A stretch of 64,000 nt of DNA. It comes from Incumbomyces delicatus. Taxonomy: Eukaryota > Ascomycota > Eurotiomycetes > Chaetothyriales > Trichomeriaceae. The position numbers and the translations under genes were made by a program. The notes under the pieces were generated by a model, which saw nothing but the letters and a program-made list of their open reading frames with translations, ran no database searches and was not told the DNA's origin. The stretch is taken from assembly GCA_017655985.1 (NCBI GenBank), contig JACJVS010000007.1, positions 1,302,001 through 1,366,000 on the forward strand. Direction: 5' to 3'. Shown here in pieces: positions 22,058 to 34,354 of this stretch (within the stretch, counting starts at the first letter, position 1; each line of letters opens with the position of its first letter).

Positions 22058-23862
22058 ATGAACCAGGAAGACGCATTTATGGAAGAAGCACAAGAGGAGG
22101 CTTTCAGCGATGAAGCCCCGTTAATCAAGCAGCCCAAACCCGGCGTTCGAGTTGAAGAGTTGGAAGATTTCAACGAAAGTGAAAGCAGCCCCCTGATCGG
22201 GATTCCCACAAGCCCCTTGAGACAGAGGAAGCCGAACTTACGAGGAGTGAGCTACCAAAGAGCCCTCAGCGAGCCATGGACCGGAGCATACCAGAGTGGC
22301 GTCCTCCCATGGTATAAGAAGCCATCGGTGAGTTCCAACCAGTCTCCCGCAGCGCGTCGCCATTCTTCGCTGGACTGACATTGCAAAAACAGGTCTACTG
22401 GCTGCTTCCCGCTTTCTTCCCTTTCTGTGTGGCCTTTGGCGGCGTTATCGTACCGAAAACCTACCTCATCCAAGACCTGATCTGTCACGACCTGCTGTCG
22501 GACCGAGGTGTGAGTGTCCCGGCCTTGTCCGCCGCAAACATGGCCGCTGGCTATCGGGATCCACGATGTGACGATGACAACGAGGTGGGATCAAAGACGG
22601 CCATATTCATCTTATGGACAAATCTCATTTCGGGCATCTTCTCTGCCATAGTGTCACCCCACCTGGGCGCACTCTCAGATCGAGTGGGGCGGAAGTCGAT
22701 CATCGTCTGCGCCTCATTTGGTAGCTTCATTGGAGAATTGACAACCATCGCAGTAGGCTCGCATCCGGGCAAACTCTCGGTGAACTGGTTGCTGTTAGGA
22801 TGCCTGGCTGACGGTCTTTGCGGCTCCTTCACCACTGGCATGGCATTATGCTTCGCCTATGCCTCCGACTGCACTCCACCGGAGAAAAGAAATGTGGCTT
22901 TTGGCCGCTTCCACGCCACCCTGTTTGCTGGTATTGCGCTTGGCCCAGTGCTCTCTGGCGCATTGATCAAGGCTACGGACAGTATCATGACCCCATTCTA
23001 CGTCGCTCTGGGATGTCACATCTTTTTTATTCTCTTCACAGTCTTCGCAGTGCCCGAATCTCTGTCCAAGGAAAGGAAGCTAGTAGCTCGAGAGCGATAT
23101 CGAAGCGAGCGTGCCGGTCATAGTTGGTCGCTTCAGGACTTGAACCTGCTGGCACCTTTGTCAATCCTGTGGCCGAAAGGCCCAGGCTCCTCGCGGAAGC
23201 TCCGCTGGAATCTGGCCACCTTGGCTGCCATTGACACCATGATGTTTGGTGTCGCCATGGGCACCATGAACATCATCCTGATCTACGCAAGAAGGAAGTT
23301 TCACTGGGATCCTGTAGCATCTTCCGGTTTCCTGTCGGCAGTCAACGTGTGCAGGGTCGGCGGTCTTCTTCTCATCCTACCCATTCTCACACGGTGGGTG
23401 CGCGGTCCTCCCTCCCAACAAACTGCTGGCCATCACGGTGCCGATGCTCTAGACCTTGGTATCATCCGGGTCTCTGTGGTGTTCGATCTAATCGGATACA
23501 TCGGCTATGCTTTCACGCCTTCGGCTGCTCTCATGGTTGTTTCAGGCATGGTAGCATCTTTTGGAGGCATAGGACCACCAACCTTACAATCATCAATGAC
23601 CAAGCATGTTCCTGCTGATCGGACTGGTCAAATTTTAGGTGCCTCAGGTCTCCTGCATGCGCTGGCAAGAGTCGTCTCGCCCGTCGTGTTCAACCTTATC
23701 TACAGCAAGACTGTGTCCGTCTTCGCCGGCACTGTTTTTGTTTGTTTGGGCAGTATTTTTGTCATCATTTTCATATTGAGTTGGTTTCTGAGAACAGGGG
23801 TGTATCTGGACGAGAAGGCAGATGATGAAATCGAGGTTGAAGCCACCGAGAGCTCGAATTGA
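22058..23862 (+). CDS. MFS transporter
   Basis: Major facilitator superfamily membrane transporter of 559 aa. Two exons: 22058-22327 and 22393-23862. The 65-nt intron joins KKPS to VYWLLPAFFPF in phase. The ATG at 22058 lies four codons after an ignored in-frame TTG. Residues 1-90 form a hydrophilic, acidic cytosolic tail. About twelve hydrophobic helices follow. The A-type signature GALSDRVGRKSI lies between helices 2 and 3, and a long cytosolic loop (SKERKLVARERYRSERAG) follows helix 6, splitting the two six-helix halves. The layout resembles the DHA/tetracycline-resistance-like group that includes yeast YCR023C. The substrate cannot be inferred. The protein ends in an acidic tail. Confidence 0.88.
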
Positions 23863-24806
23863 TCAGTTGGAGAGGATTTGTACTTTGCCCATTTCTTGCA
23901 ACGAAACGCAGCAGATTTGTAGATACATCTTTCAAGCGAGTCCTTGTGCCGGTCCCAGGTTTTGCTTCGTCCTCAACTCCGTCCACAACTGGGCAGTGCC
24001 ATTCTATCGAGGACTGTCTCAACGGCCTCGGACACATTGGTCATCTAATTCCATCTAGGGTAATGGTGCAGCAACCAATCATGTTATTGCAAAAGCGATA
24101 TTGCCTCGAAGGAATTGCGATTCGCGTCGAATAATCATACCCACCTACCAAACAAATCTGCTTCAAACCCGTGAAAATTCTTATCCCAAATGATTGACCA
24201 GTCTTGAGAGCATGTAGAGTTGCTAGAATACACATCTTTTCGATACACTATCAACTCATTGAACTCAAGGACCTCATCATAGAGTAGAGATTTGGGAGGT
24301 CAGGATCAGAATTTGCATTCGGCCGAGCTCGTCTAACTCCTCCACTCATTGTGATTATTTCCCCTCGATCACGAGCGCCTTTCTCACTCGCCTAAAGCGG
24401 CCTGTAAGATGTTCCATGACTTTGCGTATTGGGCATCTTATTACACGGCCAAGACTTACCTAGGTAAGCTGGTAGCTCACCTCATTGATACAGATGTTCA
24501 TGCAAGTGGGCCACGACCAAGCAAAACCGAGCGCACGAGACTTAAATTTCACTTTCGTGGGAACACGCTTGTGCTAGACAAAATCCGTCAACGCGCGATC
24601 CGGCTAGATCTCCCCTTTGGCGGAAACCGATCGTTACGGACATCTGAGGGGACCGCCGCTCTGGAATACTAACAAGTAGACGTACCTTCCGTGGTGCACC
24701 CCATCCACATGGATATTTTACGTACAGTCAATAGTCTTTGAAGGACTGGCCACCAGTCGAGATCAAATTCACGTTCGAACCTGCATTGTCCAAGACATCA
24801 GAGGCA
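23863..24806. other. Intergenic region
   Basis: About 940 bp. Small open frames, the longest 87 codons at 24409-24672 with an ATG, precede the protease gene on the same strand. They match no family and may only be upstream frames in its leader. Confidence 0.4.
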
Positions 24807-27310
24807 ATGAGCGGCATCAACCGCCACTTCCTATCCAAACGGGACAAGACTCACAAGCACCATCAGCACCATCCACATCTCCCTGGACATCATGAAGTAG
24901 AAAAGGTACGGACTTGATAAATATGTGATATCGATCTGTACGGACGATCATTTCGTCAGCACAAGCCATCATCAAATCAGCTATCGAGAGAGAGCACGCC
25001 CCCTAATTTGTACGTGCTGACCACATGGTTTAGGATGCAGGCCGCCCCTCGGTGGAAGCACCACGGGAGACGTTCGACAGGAATTCAGCAGCCGATTTCT
25101 ACAGCCTCTTCGTCGACACCGGCAAACCGAGCAAAGATGAAGAAGCCAAGGTGACTTCCTCCACATCCAGTGTAGTAATTTCACTTTAACACCAGCAGAT
25201 CAAATCAATCAAGCACATGGTGCTAGATTCAAAGGGAGTCTTGTTGAAAGATGGTCAGGTGCTCTGGGCTCTTCGATCCAAGTCGAGCCAAGGCCACTGC
25301 GGCTCCGCATATGATCTTCTAGTCGCCATGTCGGACGCGTCAGAGAGACTCCTGACCCCATTCCGCGCCACCACGAGGCTGAAAGGAGCAGTCAACCGGA
25401 ATGCGGTAACATGCTTCCTGGATGCGACGCTGTTTGCAATGTTCTCGCGGCTGGACAGTTTCGAAGCAATGCTCTACAACTCGTTCGATGATGTGGACAA
25501 AGAGCGGCTCGCATTTGTGCTCAGGCTATGGGTCAATTTGCTCAGGTCAGGATATCTCATCCCGATCGACATCACAAAAGAGATACAGGAGTGCTTGGCC
25601 AACTGTGGCTGGGAGGAGGCGCGAGATTTGCACCAACAAGATGCCTCCGAAGCCTTCACTTTCATAACGGAGAAACTCAATTTGCCACTTCTGACACTCA
25701 AGATGGATATCTATCACACAGGGAAACAGGACAACGATGACCACAAATTTATCAACGAGCGACTACTCGAGGTAGCAATACCGACACTGGAAAACGGAGA
25801 GCACCCGTATGAAATCAAGCTCGAAGATTGCTTGGAGGAGTATTTCAACAACAGGATAGAGGTTAAACGGTACCTGGAGAGGAGAAACACGTTACAAACC
25901 AGCCGGTCGACTGACGGAAAGGCGAAGGAAATGGGCTTTTCAGTGCACGTTGAAACGCGGGAAATTGACAGCGACTTGCCCACACCGGCCTCCTCCTTAC
26001 CGAGCTACATGAATGATGGGCACAGTTACCTAAATCGGACCTCGAGTATTATCCAGGAGCGATTTATTCCGGAAAAGGGTGAGATAGCGGCTTCTCCCAG
26101 CGACAATCCCAGAACAGGTGTGGGCCGATTACGGACGGGGAGTGTCCGAAAAGAGGTGTTGATGCCGGCATGGCAATTCTTCAGCTTGATCCCGTGGTAC
26201 ACCGACAACGCCCCTGCGGATGATGCTCAAGTAGCGGCACACTTCTCCTCTAAACGGCCGGTGCTCGGGCTATGTTTGAAGCGGTATTCATATACGTATT
26301 CGGGGAGAGCTGTACGCCTCAAGACACATGTAGATATTCCTATCGAGATCGGCCTGCCACACTTCATTCAAGACGACCACATGGGAGACACCGGACCGCT
26401 GTACGGCAACTTCAAGCTTTCACTGCAGTCTGCGGTTTGCCATCGAGGCAACTCTGTTGACTCAGGCCACTACGTATCCCTTGCCCGAAGCACGGGGCCG
26501 GCACAAGGCAGCGGGCAAGCGGAGACTACGCATTGGTTGAGGTTCGATGACCTTGCAGCGCAGCGTGTAACATTGGTCGATATCCACAAGGCTCTCGCAG
26601 AAGAAACACCATATTTATTGTTTTATCAGATACTACCGGTGGAAGGAGACCCCGGTAATCTCACATTCGGCGAGCAGCCTCCTCCAGCCTACACAGATAT
26701 TGATGCGGGCAAGAACGACAGCTCATCCACCAAGGGCGCGCTGGAAACTATGGGCATCACCGAGGAGTCAATAGCGTCAGGACGGCCCAGCTTTGAGGTC
26801 AACTCGGTCCAGGATGAAAGCGATGCGTCACCCGAAGTGTCGGCTACTCGACGACCGAGCGTGGTTTCGTTCGTCGAGTATCTACCGCAAAGCAGACGCA
26901 AGTCTACGGACATTAGCCCTGATCAACTTCTGGACGTGGAACAGAAGAAGAACGCGTCTGCAACTTTCAACAACGGCTTGACGAAGACGTTATCGATGTT
27001 CAACATTCGGGCCAAGAATCGCAGTCGGGAGGACATGTCGGGAGGACACACGGGAGGAGAAAACGCACCCCAAATTCACGTTGAGCAGGTCTCCAACACG
27101 GAAGAATCAAATACCCCATCAGTGTTTGACGTGGCGAAGAATAAGAGCGAGCCTGGACTATCTACATCGCCTGGGACGGTGGGGTTGCCAGTGACGAACG
27201 AGCCTGGCCTGAATCGATCGCGTAGTAAGCGGGACAAAAGCAGGAGCCGGAGACTTAAAGCAAGCAAGAACAAGTTAGACGACGCTGACCGAGAGTGCAT
27301 TGTTATGTGA
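24807..27310 (+). CDS. Ubiquitin-specific protease (USP family)
   Basis: Deubiquitinating cysteine protease, 775 aa in three exons (24807-24905, 25034-25150, 25199-27310). Splicing keeps phase 0 at both joins. An alternative acceptor three bases upstream (25195) would add one Gln. The N-terminus is His/Lys-rich. The Cys box is NAVTCFLDATLFAMF, a variant of the usual GNTCYxNS type. The region WEEARDLHQQDASEAFTFI matches the USP palm and fingers. The His box DSGHYVSLARS and the final HWLRFDD are present. The last 200 residues are disordered and end in a basic block (RSRSKRDKSRSRRLKASKN). The substrate is unknown. Active-site Cys, His and Asp are all present, so an active enzyme is expected. Confidence 0.85.
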
Positions 27311-27892
27311 CATGATTCATGAGTGAGGTAGGTATGTGAGGATGCTGGCGAGGCAAGGCAAGTGTGGCATTTAGTATACATACCTGATGTGCTACTATAC
27401 CTGCCGTAACCCAGGTGCCTAGGTAGGGAGGAGATGGTGGAGATCGCGCAATGAAACCTACCTAGGTGCTAGGCTAGCTTTGGCCAGCAGCACTTGTTGA
27501 AATTGGTCCCTTCGTTTCGTCGTCTCTGCACTCTCAATCTGTGCATTGCATCATTTAGCGAGTCTGTCATTGCACTGGCCTTATCACGAGGAGTGCTCGA
27601 CTTTAGCAGTAATAAGTAAACTTTCCTCGAGCAATGGTGATTTACTGCCCAGGAGAAATGCCGCGTGTGATGCCTTGATGCCTGGTTTCCGACAACGCAT
27701 TGGTGACGTCGAAGGCCATCCGGAAAGGTCCCACCGGGCCACGCGTGCCAAAACTCCCTGAGCTTCGGGGTGTATACACAAAATATAGCAGCCGACCAGC
27801 ACTTGCATCTGTTACACGTCCTTCTTTTCTCCTTGAAGCGCCGTATGAGAGGCGGATAGACTTTGTACCAGGCGCTCTCTTTTGCCAGCACC
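27311..27892. other. Intergenic region
   Basis: About 580 bp between the protease and GET4 genes. CCTAGGTAGG-type words recur at about 27416-27475 (CAGGTGCCTAGGTAGG, ACCTACCTAGGTGC). No gene is supported. Confidence 0.4.
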
Positions 27893-29130
27893 ATGTCGAA
27901 CAAGATAGCCAAAACATTGGCACGACAGCAAGAGAAGTAGGCCAACCCCACCGTCTGGCCCTGATTCTGCAACTGTATCTGGCTCTAGCTCTGCATCAGG
28001 CTATGGCTCTGCCTCTTTACGGGGTTCAGGGCAATGGGCAATGGGCAATGGAAATGGAAAATAAAAAATGAAAAATAAAAAATGGATGCTGACAATGCCA
28101 TTCCAGAATCGCTGAAGGCAACTACTACGAAGCCCACCAGCAGCTCCGCGTCATCACGTCTCGATACCTCAAGTCGGCCGACTACACCAGCGCGGCCGAC
28201 ATCCTCTCTAAGGGCTCGCTCCTCCTCCTCCGGGCTGGCCAAGGAGGCTCAGGCGGCGACCTTGCCATCACCCTCCTGACCGACGTCTACCTCAAAGCCC
28301 AATGGCCCATCGACGCCGCCAACAAATCTCGCGTCCTCGAAATCCTCCACGCCTTCAGCCCCGGCGAACCGACCCGCAAACGCTTCATCCAAGAACTCAA
28401 CAACTGGGCCACCAAGCCCGAAATCGAAGGCTCCCACCCCGAGCGCGGCGACGCTGAACTGCACTACCAAATCGGCCTGGTGTTCGCGGATGAAGGCGAC
28501 GCCTACGAAGCCGAACGCCACCTCCTCCTCGGCCAGGCACCGCAGTCGGCCCAGCCGCTGGCCCTGCTGCACTACAACTGGTACAAGGAAGACAGCCCGC
28601 ACACGGCGGCGCTGTACGCCTCACGCTCGGTGCTCCCCTACCTCGTGCTCGGCAACCTGCAATCCGCCACCATCGCGCTCGCCATCTTCACCTCGCAGCT
28701 CGTCAGCAGCAACTCCACCACCATCCCAACGCAAACCATCGAGTCGTCCAAATCCACCGTGCGCATCTTCCCCTCCCTGCCGCTGCTCAACTTCCTCTCG
28801 CTGCTGCTGCTCGCCGTCCAGAAATCAGACCGCTCGCTCTTCCAGCAGCTCGCCAAACACTACGCCGCCCACCTGAAGGACGTCGACGACATGTGGTCCA
28901 ATGCCCTGGCCCAGATAGGCGAGATCTGGTTCGGCATCCGCATCCCCCGCCAAAGCGGGCCGAACCCGCTCTTCGACATGATGGGCAGCATGCTGTTTGG
29001 CGGCGGACAGGCCGCGTCCAAGACCCCAAAGACCGCCGGACCAAGTCAGCAGCCGGCTGGTCAGACTGGCCAGACTCAGGCGCAAATCAAGGAGAGGGAA
29101 AAGCCGCCGGTAGCGATGGATTTGGACTAA
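27893..29130 (+). CDS. GET4: Get4, guided-entry-of-tail-anchored-proteins factor
   Basis: Cytosolic scaffold that, with Get5 and Sgt2, hands tail-anchored membrane proteins to the Get3 ATPase. Two exons (27893-27936, 28107-29130) give 355 aa. The short first exon (MSNKIAKTLARQQ) splices to IAEGNYYEAHQQLRVI with codon AA|A intact. The alpha-solenoid (DUF410) follows: VITSRYLKSADYTSAADIL, LNNWATKPEIEGSHPERGD, LHYQIGLVFADEGD and HYNWYKEDSPHTAALYASR. A Gln/Lys-rich disordered tail ends in VAMDLD. The 170-nt intron is long for this window and is filled with simple repeats. Exon 2 is GC-rich with strong third-position C preference. Confidence 0.9.
28029..28085. repeat. Short tandem repeats inside the GET4 intron
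   Basis: GGGCAAT repeats (GGGCAATGGGCAATGGGCAAT-like, interrupted) pass into two near-copies of an A-rich unit AAAATAAAAAATG. They sit between donor and branch region of the GET4 intron. Confidence 0.7.
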
Positions 29131-29906
29131 TTAATAATAAATAATAGTAATACGCCCTTCTCTCACGTGGAAGACGGGATGTACCTACCGAGGCGAATGG
29201 CTTGAGTAGTCAAGCAGGGAGAAGGAAGGGTACACAAAAGCCTCGGGATTGACATGGTAATGGCAGTGACTCGAGACCATGATCTGTTGTTTTCCCCATC
29301 CTCTCATCTACAGCGTCCAACCGACGAAATAAGACATCCTGCTCCTACTGAATCGCCTGTGCTAGACCGCTAACGTTAGATCTGGCCCGAGACTACCAAA
29401 AGCCCGAGGTCATCACGAGCAAGGGAGCGCCATCAGGTCACGACAGTTTGAGGGACGATTGAATTGGTCGAGCCAAGTTGACATTGAGCTTTGTGGTTGA
29501 AAGGGCCTGTGCACTCATTGCCTTTTCTTACATTTAACTGTAAATAATACCATCTACCTGGCCCCGAGTCTGGCAAGCTACACTGGCAAGCCATGTCAAG
29601 TTAATCTGTACACTAGCCCTTGGTGGACGCGGACGCAAGTGCTGACGCAGCAGAAATTCAGCTGCGCCCGCGGCGCTCCATATGAACACCGAGGCAACAA
29701 GTCGTCAGGGTCGGGGTCAAGGGTTTGCCCCCTCCCGCCCACGTATAACCTGAATGGCGGTCGTCAACCTTCCACCTTCAACAAACACCGACGTCGCCTC
29801 ATGTGCGTCGTCGTCGTCATCATCATCAACAGAATAGTGTCAAAGCATTCGGTGTCAATCATTTACAAATAAACTGAACCACCCAGGCCATGCAGGCCAA
29901 TTGGTC
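29131..29906. other. Convergent spacer, GET4 / C2H2 factor
   Basis: About 780 bp between two 3' ends. No supported gene. A GTCGTCGTCGTCATCATCATCATC run lies near 29807-29828. Confidence 0.4.
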
Positions 29907-32900
29907 TCACCCCAACCCAACACTGATCGACGGCTGCCCCTGCAACGAGGTGTGGATATTCGCTTGTCCGTGGTGAGACGCTGCCGTGGTGGGCCGGCTG
30001 CTGCCCGCCTGGCTGTCGAGCATCACCCCAAATTCGACTCTCATGTCGTCCTCCAGCAAGTCAGCATACGCTTCTAGCGCAGAGCCAATCATGTCGACGA
30101 TCGACCAGGATGTGTTGCCCTTGAAAGTCTTGCTCCACACGCGCGCCACGCTGACAGCCAGACTTCGGATCTTGCGTTCGTTTTCCAGGAGCTCTTGGCT
30201 CGAGTTGACCACCCGACTATCCCCACCATCGCCGTTGAGTGGAACAATCATGTCGGTCTCTTCGAGGATGTTACGGACCCATACCAGCAGTTTCCGCTCG
30301 TGCTCCGACACTGGTGGGAGCTGATCCGGGACAACACGCGACAGGCTGTGTAGCCATTTCGACAGGAGGAATGCACATTCTAAGCTGCACAAGGAATGCT
30401 GTACTGACCAGAAGAACGTTTGGGTTCTCGCGACAAAATCGATGCCCAGGCGAACGGGGATGGACAGGGCGTGTGCGCAATGTAGAAGGGCCGGTGTTAA
30501 CCGTGGATTCCTGCGAATGGGAGGTGTGTCATGTAGGGCTTGGGCGATCTGGTTGCTGTCGCGAGACTCGAGGTGTCGAAGAGGTCCCATGTCGATGTGG
30601 AGTCGGATGTACGCTAAGCCGAGGAGGGCGGTAGAGGTGAAGGCAACCGGGCCGTTGGGGTTTTGTGGGTCGAGGGACGATTGTGGATCACGTCGCCAAC
30701 CAGCCTTCCACGATGAAAGGCCACGATCGAGGATCGAGATGTCTTCGTGGCGGAGCGAAGTGGCATCTGCGGCCGGCCATACCAGAGAGAGCTGTCTCGC
30801 AAAGAAGACCTGTTGGATGAGTGCGTGGATGAGCACATAGTTACCGAGCGGCGACACTGGTGGAGGAGGAGACTGTGGCGAGCGCGAAAAGAGGCGAGCA
30901 AATGCTGTTTGGAAGGGAATTGCCGTGGGCATGTTTTGCGATCGCTGCTTCCGCCAGACCTCGGCATTTGGTGCTTTCCATTCGTTGCCCGGATCAGGCA
31001 AATCAAGCTTCAGTTCTGTATTTAGAAGCAGGGGAGGGACGTTCCAGGTGATGGAATGTAGGTTGAAGAAGCAATACACTATTAGCTTGGTCCTCTTGTC
31101 GCCTTCCAGTCGGACCCATTCCTCCCACGAGAGCTCTTCGGGCGGCCGAGGCGTTTCGGGCATGGCGAGACCCGACTCTCGAACGAGGCGTGCCAGAATG
31201 CTCTGGAAAGCCAATGCTTCGCGCAAGAGCTCTTGATGGCGCTCCCACGTGGCAAAGGCGGTCAAGAGCAGGAGTGCTTGTATCGAGTCCATCTGCTCCT
31301 TGCCGTCTGAGGCCACCGCTTCTTCGGAGGGGAGGAATTGGAAAGGACTACTACTCGCGCTGAGGCTATGAAAGCCGGCTGCCGAAGGGGATTGGACAAT
31401 GGATCCCGTTCGTGTGCGCGGCCTGTTCCACAGTTGTGGGATCTGGAATCCGTCACGACGCTTGACCTGCTCCAACACGACCGCTTTTGCGGCATAGAAT
31501 AACTCAATGCCTCGACTGTGTTCGAAGCGGTATTGTGCACCCACAGCAGCCAGGGCGAGCACCAACTCTGGAGCGCTGCTCGCGACGGATAAAGTGGGGA
31601 CGTGGATGAAAGGCAAATGCTCGTGGAAGCCATTGATGTAGCCTGCCAAGTATCTCGAAAGCGAATGGCGCGAAGGAGCGATGAAGCCTTTGGGCATGAC
31701 AGTGTCGAAAGAAGCCAATTTCGAGGCAAAGTGGTGACGATCGGAATCGGATACTTCATATGAGCCTCTCGTCTTGGGAATGCCCAGGTAATCGTCATTC
31801 GACCTTGGCTCTGGAGGCTGTGAGCTTTGTTCTCGTGCTTCCGGCTGCAACGAGGGCAGCCTCGAGCCAAAGCCGGAAAAGGTACTGCTCTCCTCTTGCA
31901 AGGTGGCGACCTTTAAGTCTATCGGTTCACCGTTCGGCTGCTTTGGGTAGAAGTTTGGATCGCTCTTCAACTCAGGCGCCGAAAATGGCTCGCCGTCGGT
32001 GGTGTTGATCATGCGCGGATCCCATTCGGAGGACAGGCCTATGCTGTCGAGGAAGGCGGTAAAGTCCTGCATGGGATCACCCAGGTCTGGGCTGTGGTGT
32101 AGCAAGGGTGTCTGCTGGCCGTAGTCCTGCAATGCTCGTGGCGGGTATGGCTGCTCCATGGTGACGGGTAACAGCTGTGGTAGTGGTTCCTGGACCTGCT
32201 CTTGACTGACCTGAGGCATTTCGGGCATGGCATACTGATGTTGATGCTGGGAGCTCGAAGCCACGTGGCTTGCCGCATGCGACAGGAGATTGAGATCGTA
32301 GCCCCACGAGGGATCGAGGCCCGGAGGCGCAAAGCTGTTGGGCGGAGGAGCGGGCATACCGTCCATGGTAGTCAGCCCATTGGACGTCTGCATTAGCTGT
32401 GGATCGAGCATGTCCATCATGCCGCGGCCTTCAGGGGCGACGGGAGAGGAGAGAAGCTGGGAGTTCTGCTGATGGACCAAGTCCATGGGATCTGTAGGAT
32501 TGTGAGGCTGTAGCGGCGAAGTCGGGCCATTCTGAGAGGCATCGCTGCCGGCATGTGGACGCTGGGCCGGGTTCGGGTTCGGGTTCGGATTGGAGTTGGA
32601 GGTGGTGGAATGAGTGCGCTTCTTATGGGACTTTCTGCTGGTGTGCTGGTCTTCGTCGCCCGGGTGCACGAGACGCTCGTGGCGCACCAGCAAGTCGCTG
32701 CGGGCAAAGGTCTTGGTACATATCTCGCACACGAACGGCTTCTCTTTGGTGTGGGTGCGGATGTGTCGCTGGAGATGTTCCTGTTGGATTGGTCAGCGTC
32801 GGCGTCAACATCAACATCAGAGGTGGTGGTGATGGTGGTGATGGTGGTGGGAGTTGTAATAGTTGTGTTAGGTTCGGCATCAACATGAATATGAATATGA

Positions 32901-33160
32901 GTATGAAGATGCAAGATGAGAATAAGAAATAGAATCAGAAGCAGCATGCAACGGCCTGCGAGCGCTGGTGGAGGCTTGATTGTAAGATTGTTAATGGTTG
33001 AGTTGCGACAGGATGCTCAAAGGCAAGTGCAAGTTGGCGACGCGAATCAACTCACAAGCCTTGCGAACAGTCGCTGACAGTGCGGGCACGGCAGCGTCTT
33101 GGTCTTATTGCCTGATTGCTTGCGACGAAGTTTGGTGGTGGTGGGCGCCTGCCCATCCAT
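29907..33160 (-). CDS. C2H2 zinc-finger transcription factor with Fungal_trans domain
   Basis: Predicted nuclear regulator of 992 aa. Two exons: 33160-33056 and 32780-29907. Finger 1 (Cys25, Cys28, His41, His45) is split by the 275-nt intron after residue 35. Splicing in phase restores LFARLEHLQRHIRTH. Finger 2 (Cys53, Cys56, His69, His74) follows directly and contains KPFVCEICTKTFARSDLLVR. Then come NP repeats, long Gln/Pro-rich disorder, and a Fungal_trans-type middle region from about residue 370 (HHFASKLASFDTVMP, FHEHLPFIHVPTL, ALAAVGAQYRFEHSRG). The architecture matches large ascomycete C2H2/fungal_trans regulators. The target genes cannot be inferred. Confidence 0.88.
32784..33055 (-). 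repeat. Simple-repeat-rich intron in the C2H2 factor gene
   Basis: The intron interrupting finger 1 contains trinucleotide runs: CAACATCAACATCA, then GGTGGTGATGGTGGTGATG near 32821-32850, then alternating ATGAATATGAATATGAGTATG near 32886-32906. It is several times longer than other introns here. Confidence 0.75.
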
Positions 33161-33841
33161 GCTGGTGAAGATCTCAGCTCTCAGCGCTCCTCGTTGCTGG
33201 TGCTGGCGCTGGCGCTGTGCGCAGTCCCGGGAGCGCTGCTCAGCCTGTGAGGGGTTGATTTTTGTCCCCGTGGAGAGATTGCAAAGAAAACGAGGGGAAC
33301 TCGAACTCGAAATCGGACTCGCAGCTGGCGGCAGGACATGGCTGCCCGTGCACCTGCCCGCATTTGGCCCTAAGATTAATCAAGCTTAAGGGCTTCGTGG
33401 GGCTGCTCTAGTGCCGCCGTGTTGTCCTACCTTTCGCAAGAACCTTTCCGGTATCAGCACCCAGCCAACTGCCGCTCGCCCTGCGGCCCTACGCCTGCGT
33501 GCGACACTCTTCGACAGCCGAGGTAGTTAAGCTTCCTTGGCGACCTGACGCAATGGTCAAGCTCTATACAAAGACCGTGAAAGACCTAGAAGTGGCCTAG
33601 ACTCATCTATATCCGTGACTCCCCGGCCAAAGACTAGGCTGCCTCACAAATCAGGCAATAACAACCTCGGAGCATATCCATGTAGTAGTAGACGGCCGTT
33701 ACGCTTTCTTTCGACGCGCGTCCGCACCTACGGTAACTTGCATTTCATGACATTTTCGAATACCCATGACAGGTTAAAGGTAAGCGGGACGCTATGAGCG
33801 CAACCATTTTTGGACCTAGCAGACTTGAACCCTCGCGCTGT
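33161..33841. other. Upstream region of the C2H2 factor
   Basis: About 680 bp. It holds the likely promoter and leader of the C2H2 gene. No gene is supported. GTGCTGGCGCTGGCGCTG-like repeats lie near 33198-33217. Confidence 0.4.
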
Positions 33842-34354
33842 CTAGCTGGCAAGGACTGCTTCCTCGCCTCCCTGCCCAGCTCTTCTCCTCGCCTCATCAA
33901 ACTCTCCGCTGTCCTTCATCTCCTGGACGACTCCTGCGGCAACCTTGCTAGCTTCCACTCCGGCTGGCACACCAGAATACATCATGGTGTGACTAATGGC
34001 CTCTGTGATCTCTTCTTCTGTCAATCCGTTTCTTATGGCACCACGAATATGTACCCGCAGCTCAGTACTTCGATTGAGCGTCATCAAGATGCCAATGTTG
34101 AGTAATGATCTCTGCTTCCGAGTCAAGCCTGGACGACCCCATTTGGACCACTCTTCTGTGATATACTGCTGGTGCGATTTCTGCATCGGGTTGTTGATCT
34201 AGAAGTATGTTAACTCTGGTGCTATCCTTATGTACATGTAGACAGGATGCTGTACCCCTTGCAGCGCCTTGTCCACGTATGCATCGCCCAACACTTCCTT
34301 CCGAATCTCGAGCCCTTTCACGAAACGATCTGTCTGTTCGAACTTCTCACCCAT
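33842..34354 (-). CDS. Carboxymuconolactone decarboxylase family protein
   Basis: A 151-aa single-domain CMD/AhpD-like protein. Two exons (34354-34256, 34198-33842) with a 57-nt intron in phase 0, joining KALQG to INNPMQKSHQQYITE. The motifs WSKWGRPGLTRKQRSLLNIG, ELRVHIRGAIRNGLTEEEI and ISHTMMYSGVPAGVEA are those of the gamma-carboxymuconolactone decarboxylase group, which acts in protocatechuate breakdown (beta-ketoadipate pathway). No CxxC peroxidase pair is present, so an AhpD-type redox role is unlikely. It is divergent from a 3-hydroxyisobutyrate-dehydrogenase-like gene, suggesting but not proving shared control in a catabolic role. Confidence 0.87.

Noticed and set aside
32417..32947. 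Minus-strand frame of 176 codons with Thr/Asp/Ala repeats
   Set aside because: It is intron sequence of the C2H2 factor plus an out-of-frame reading of its second exon.
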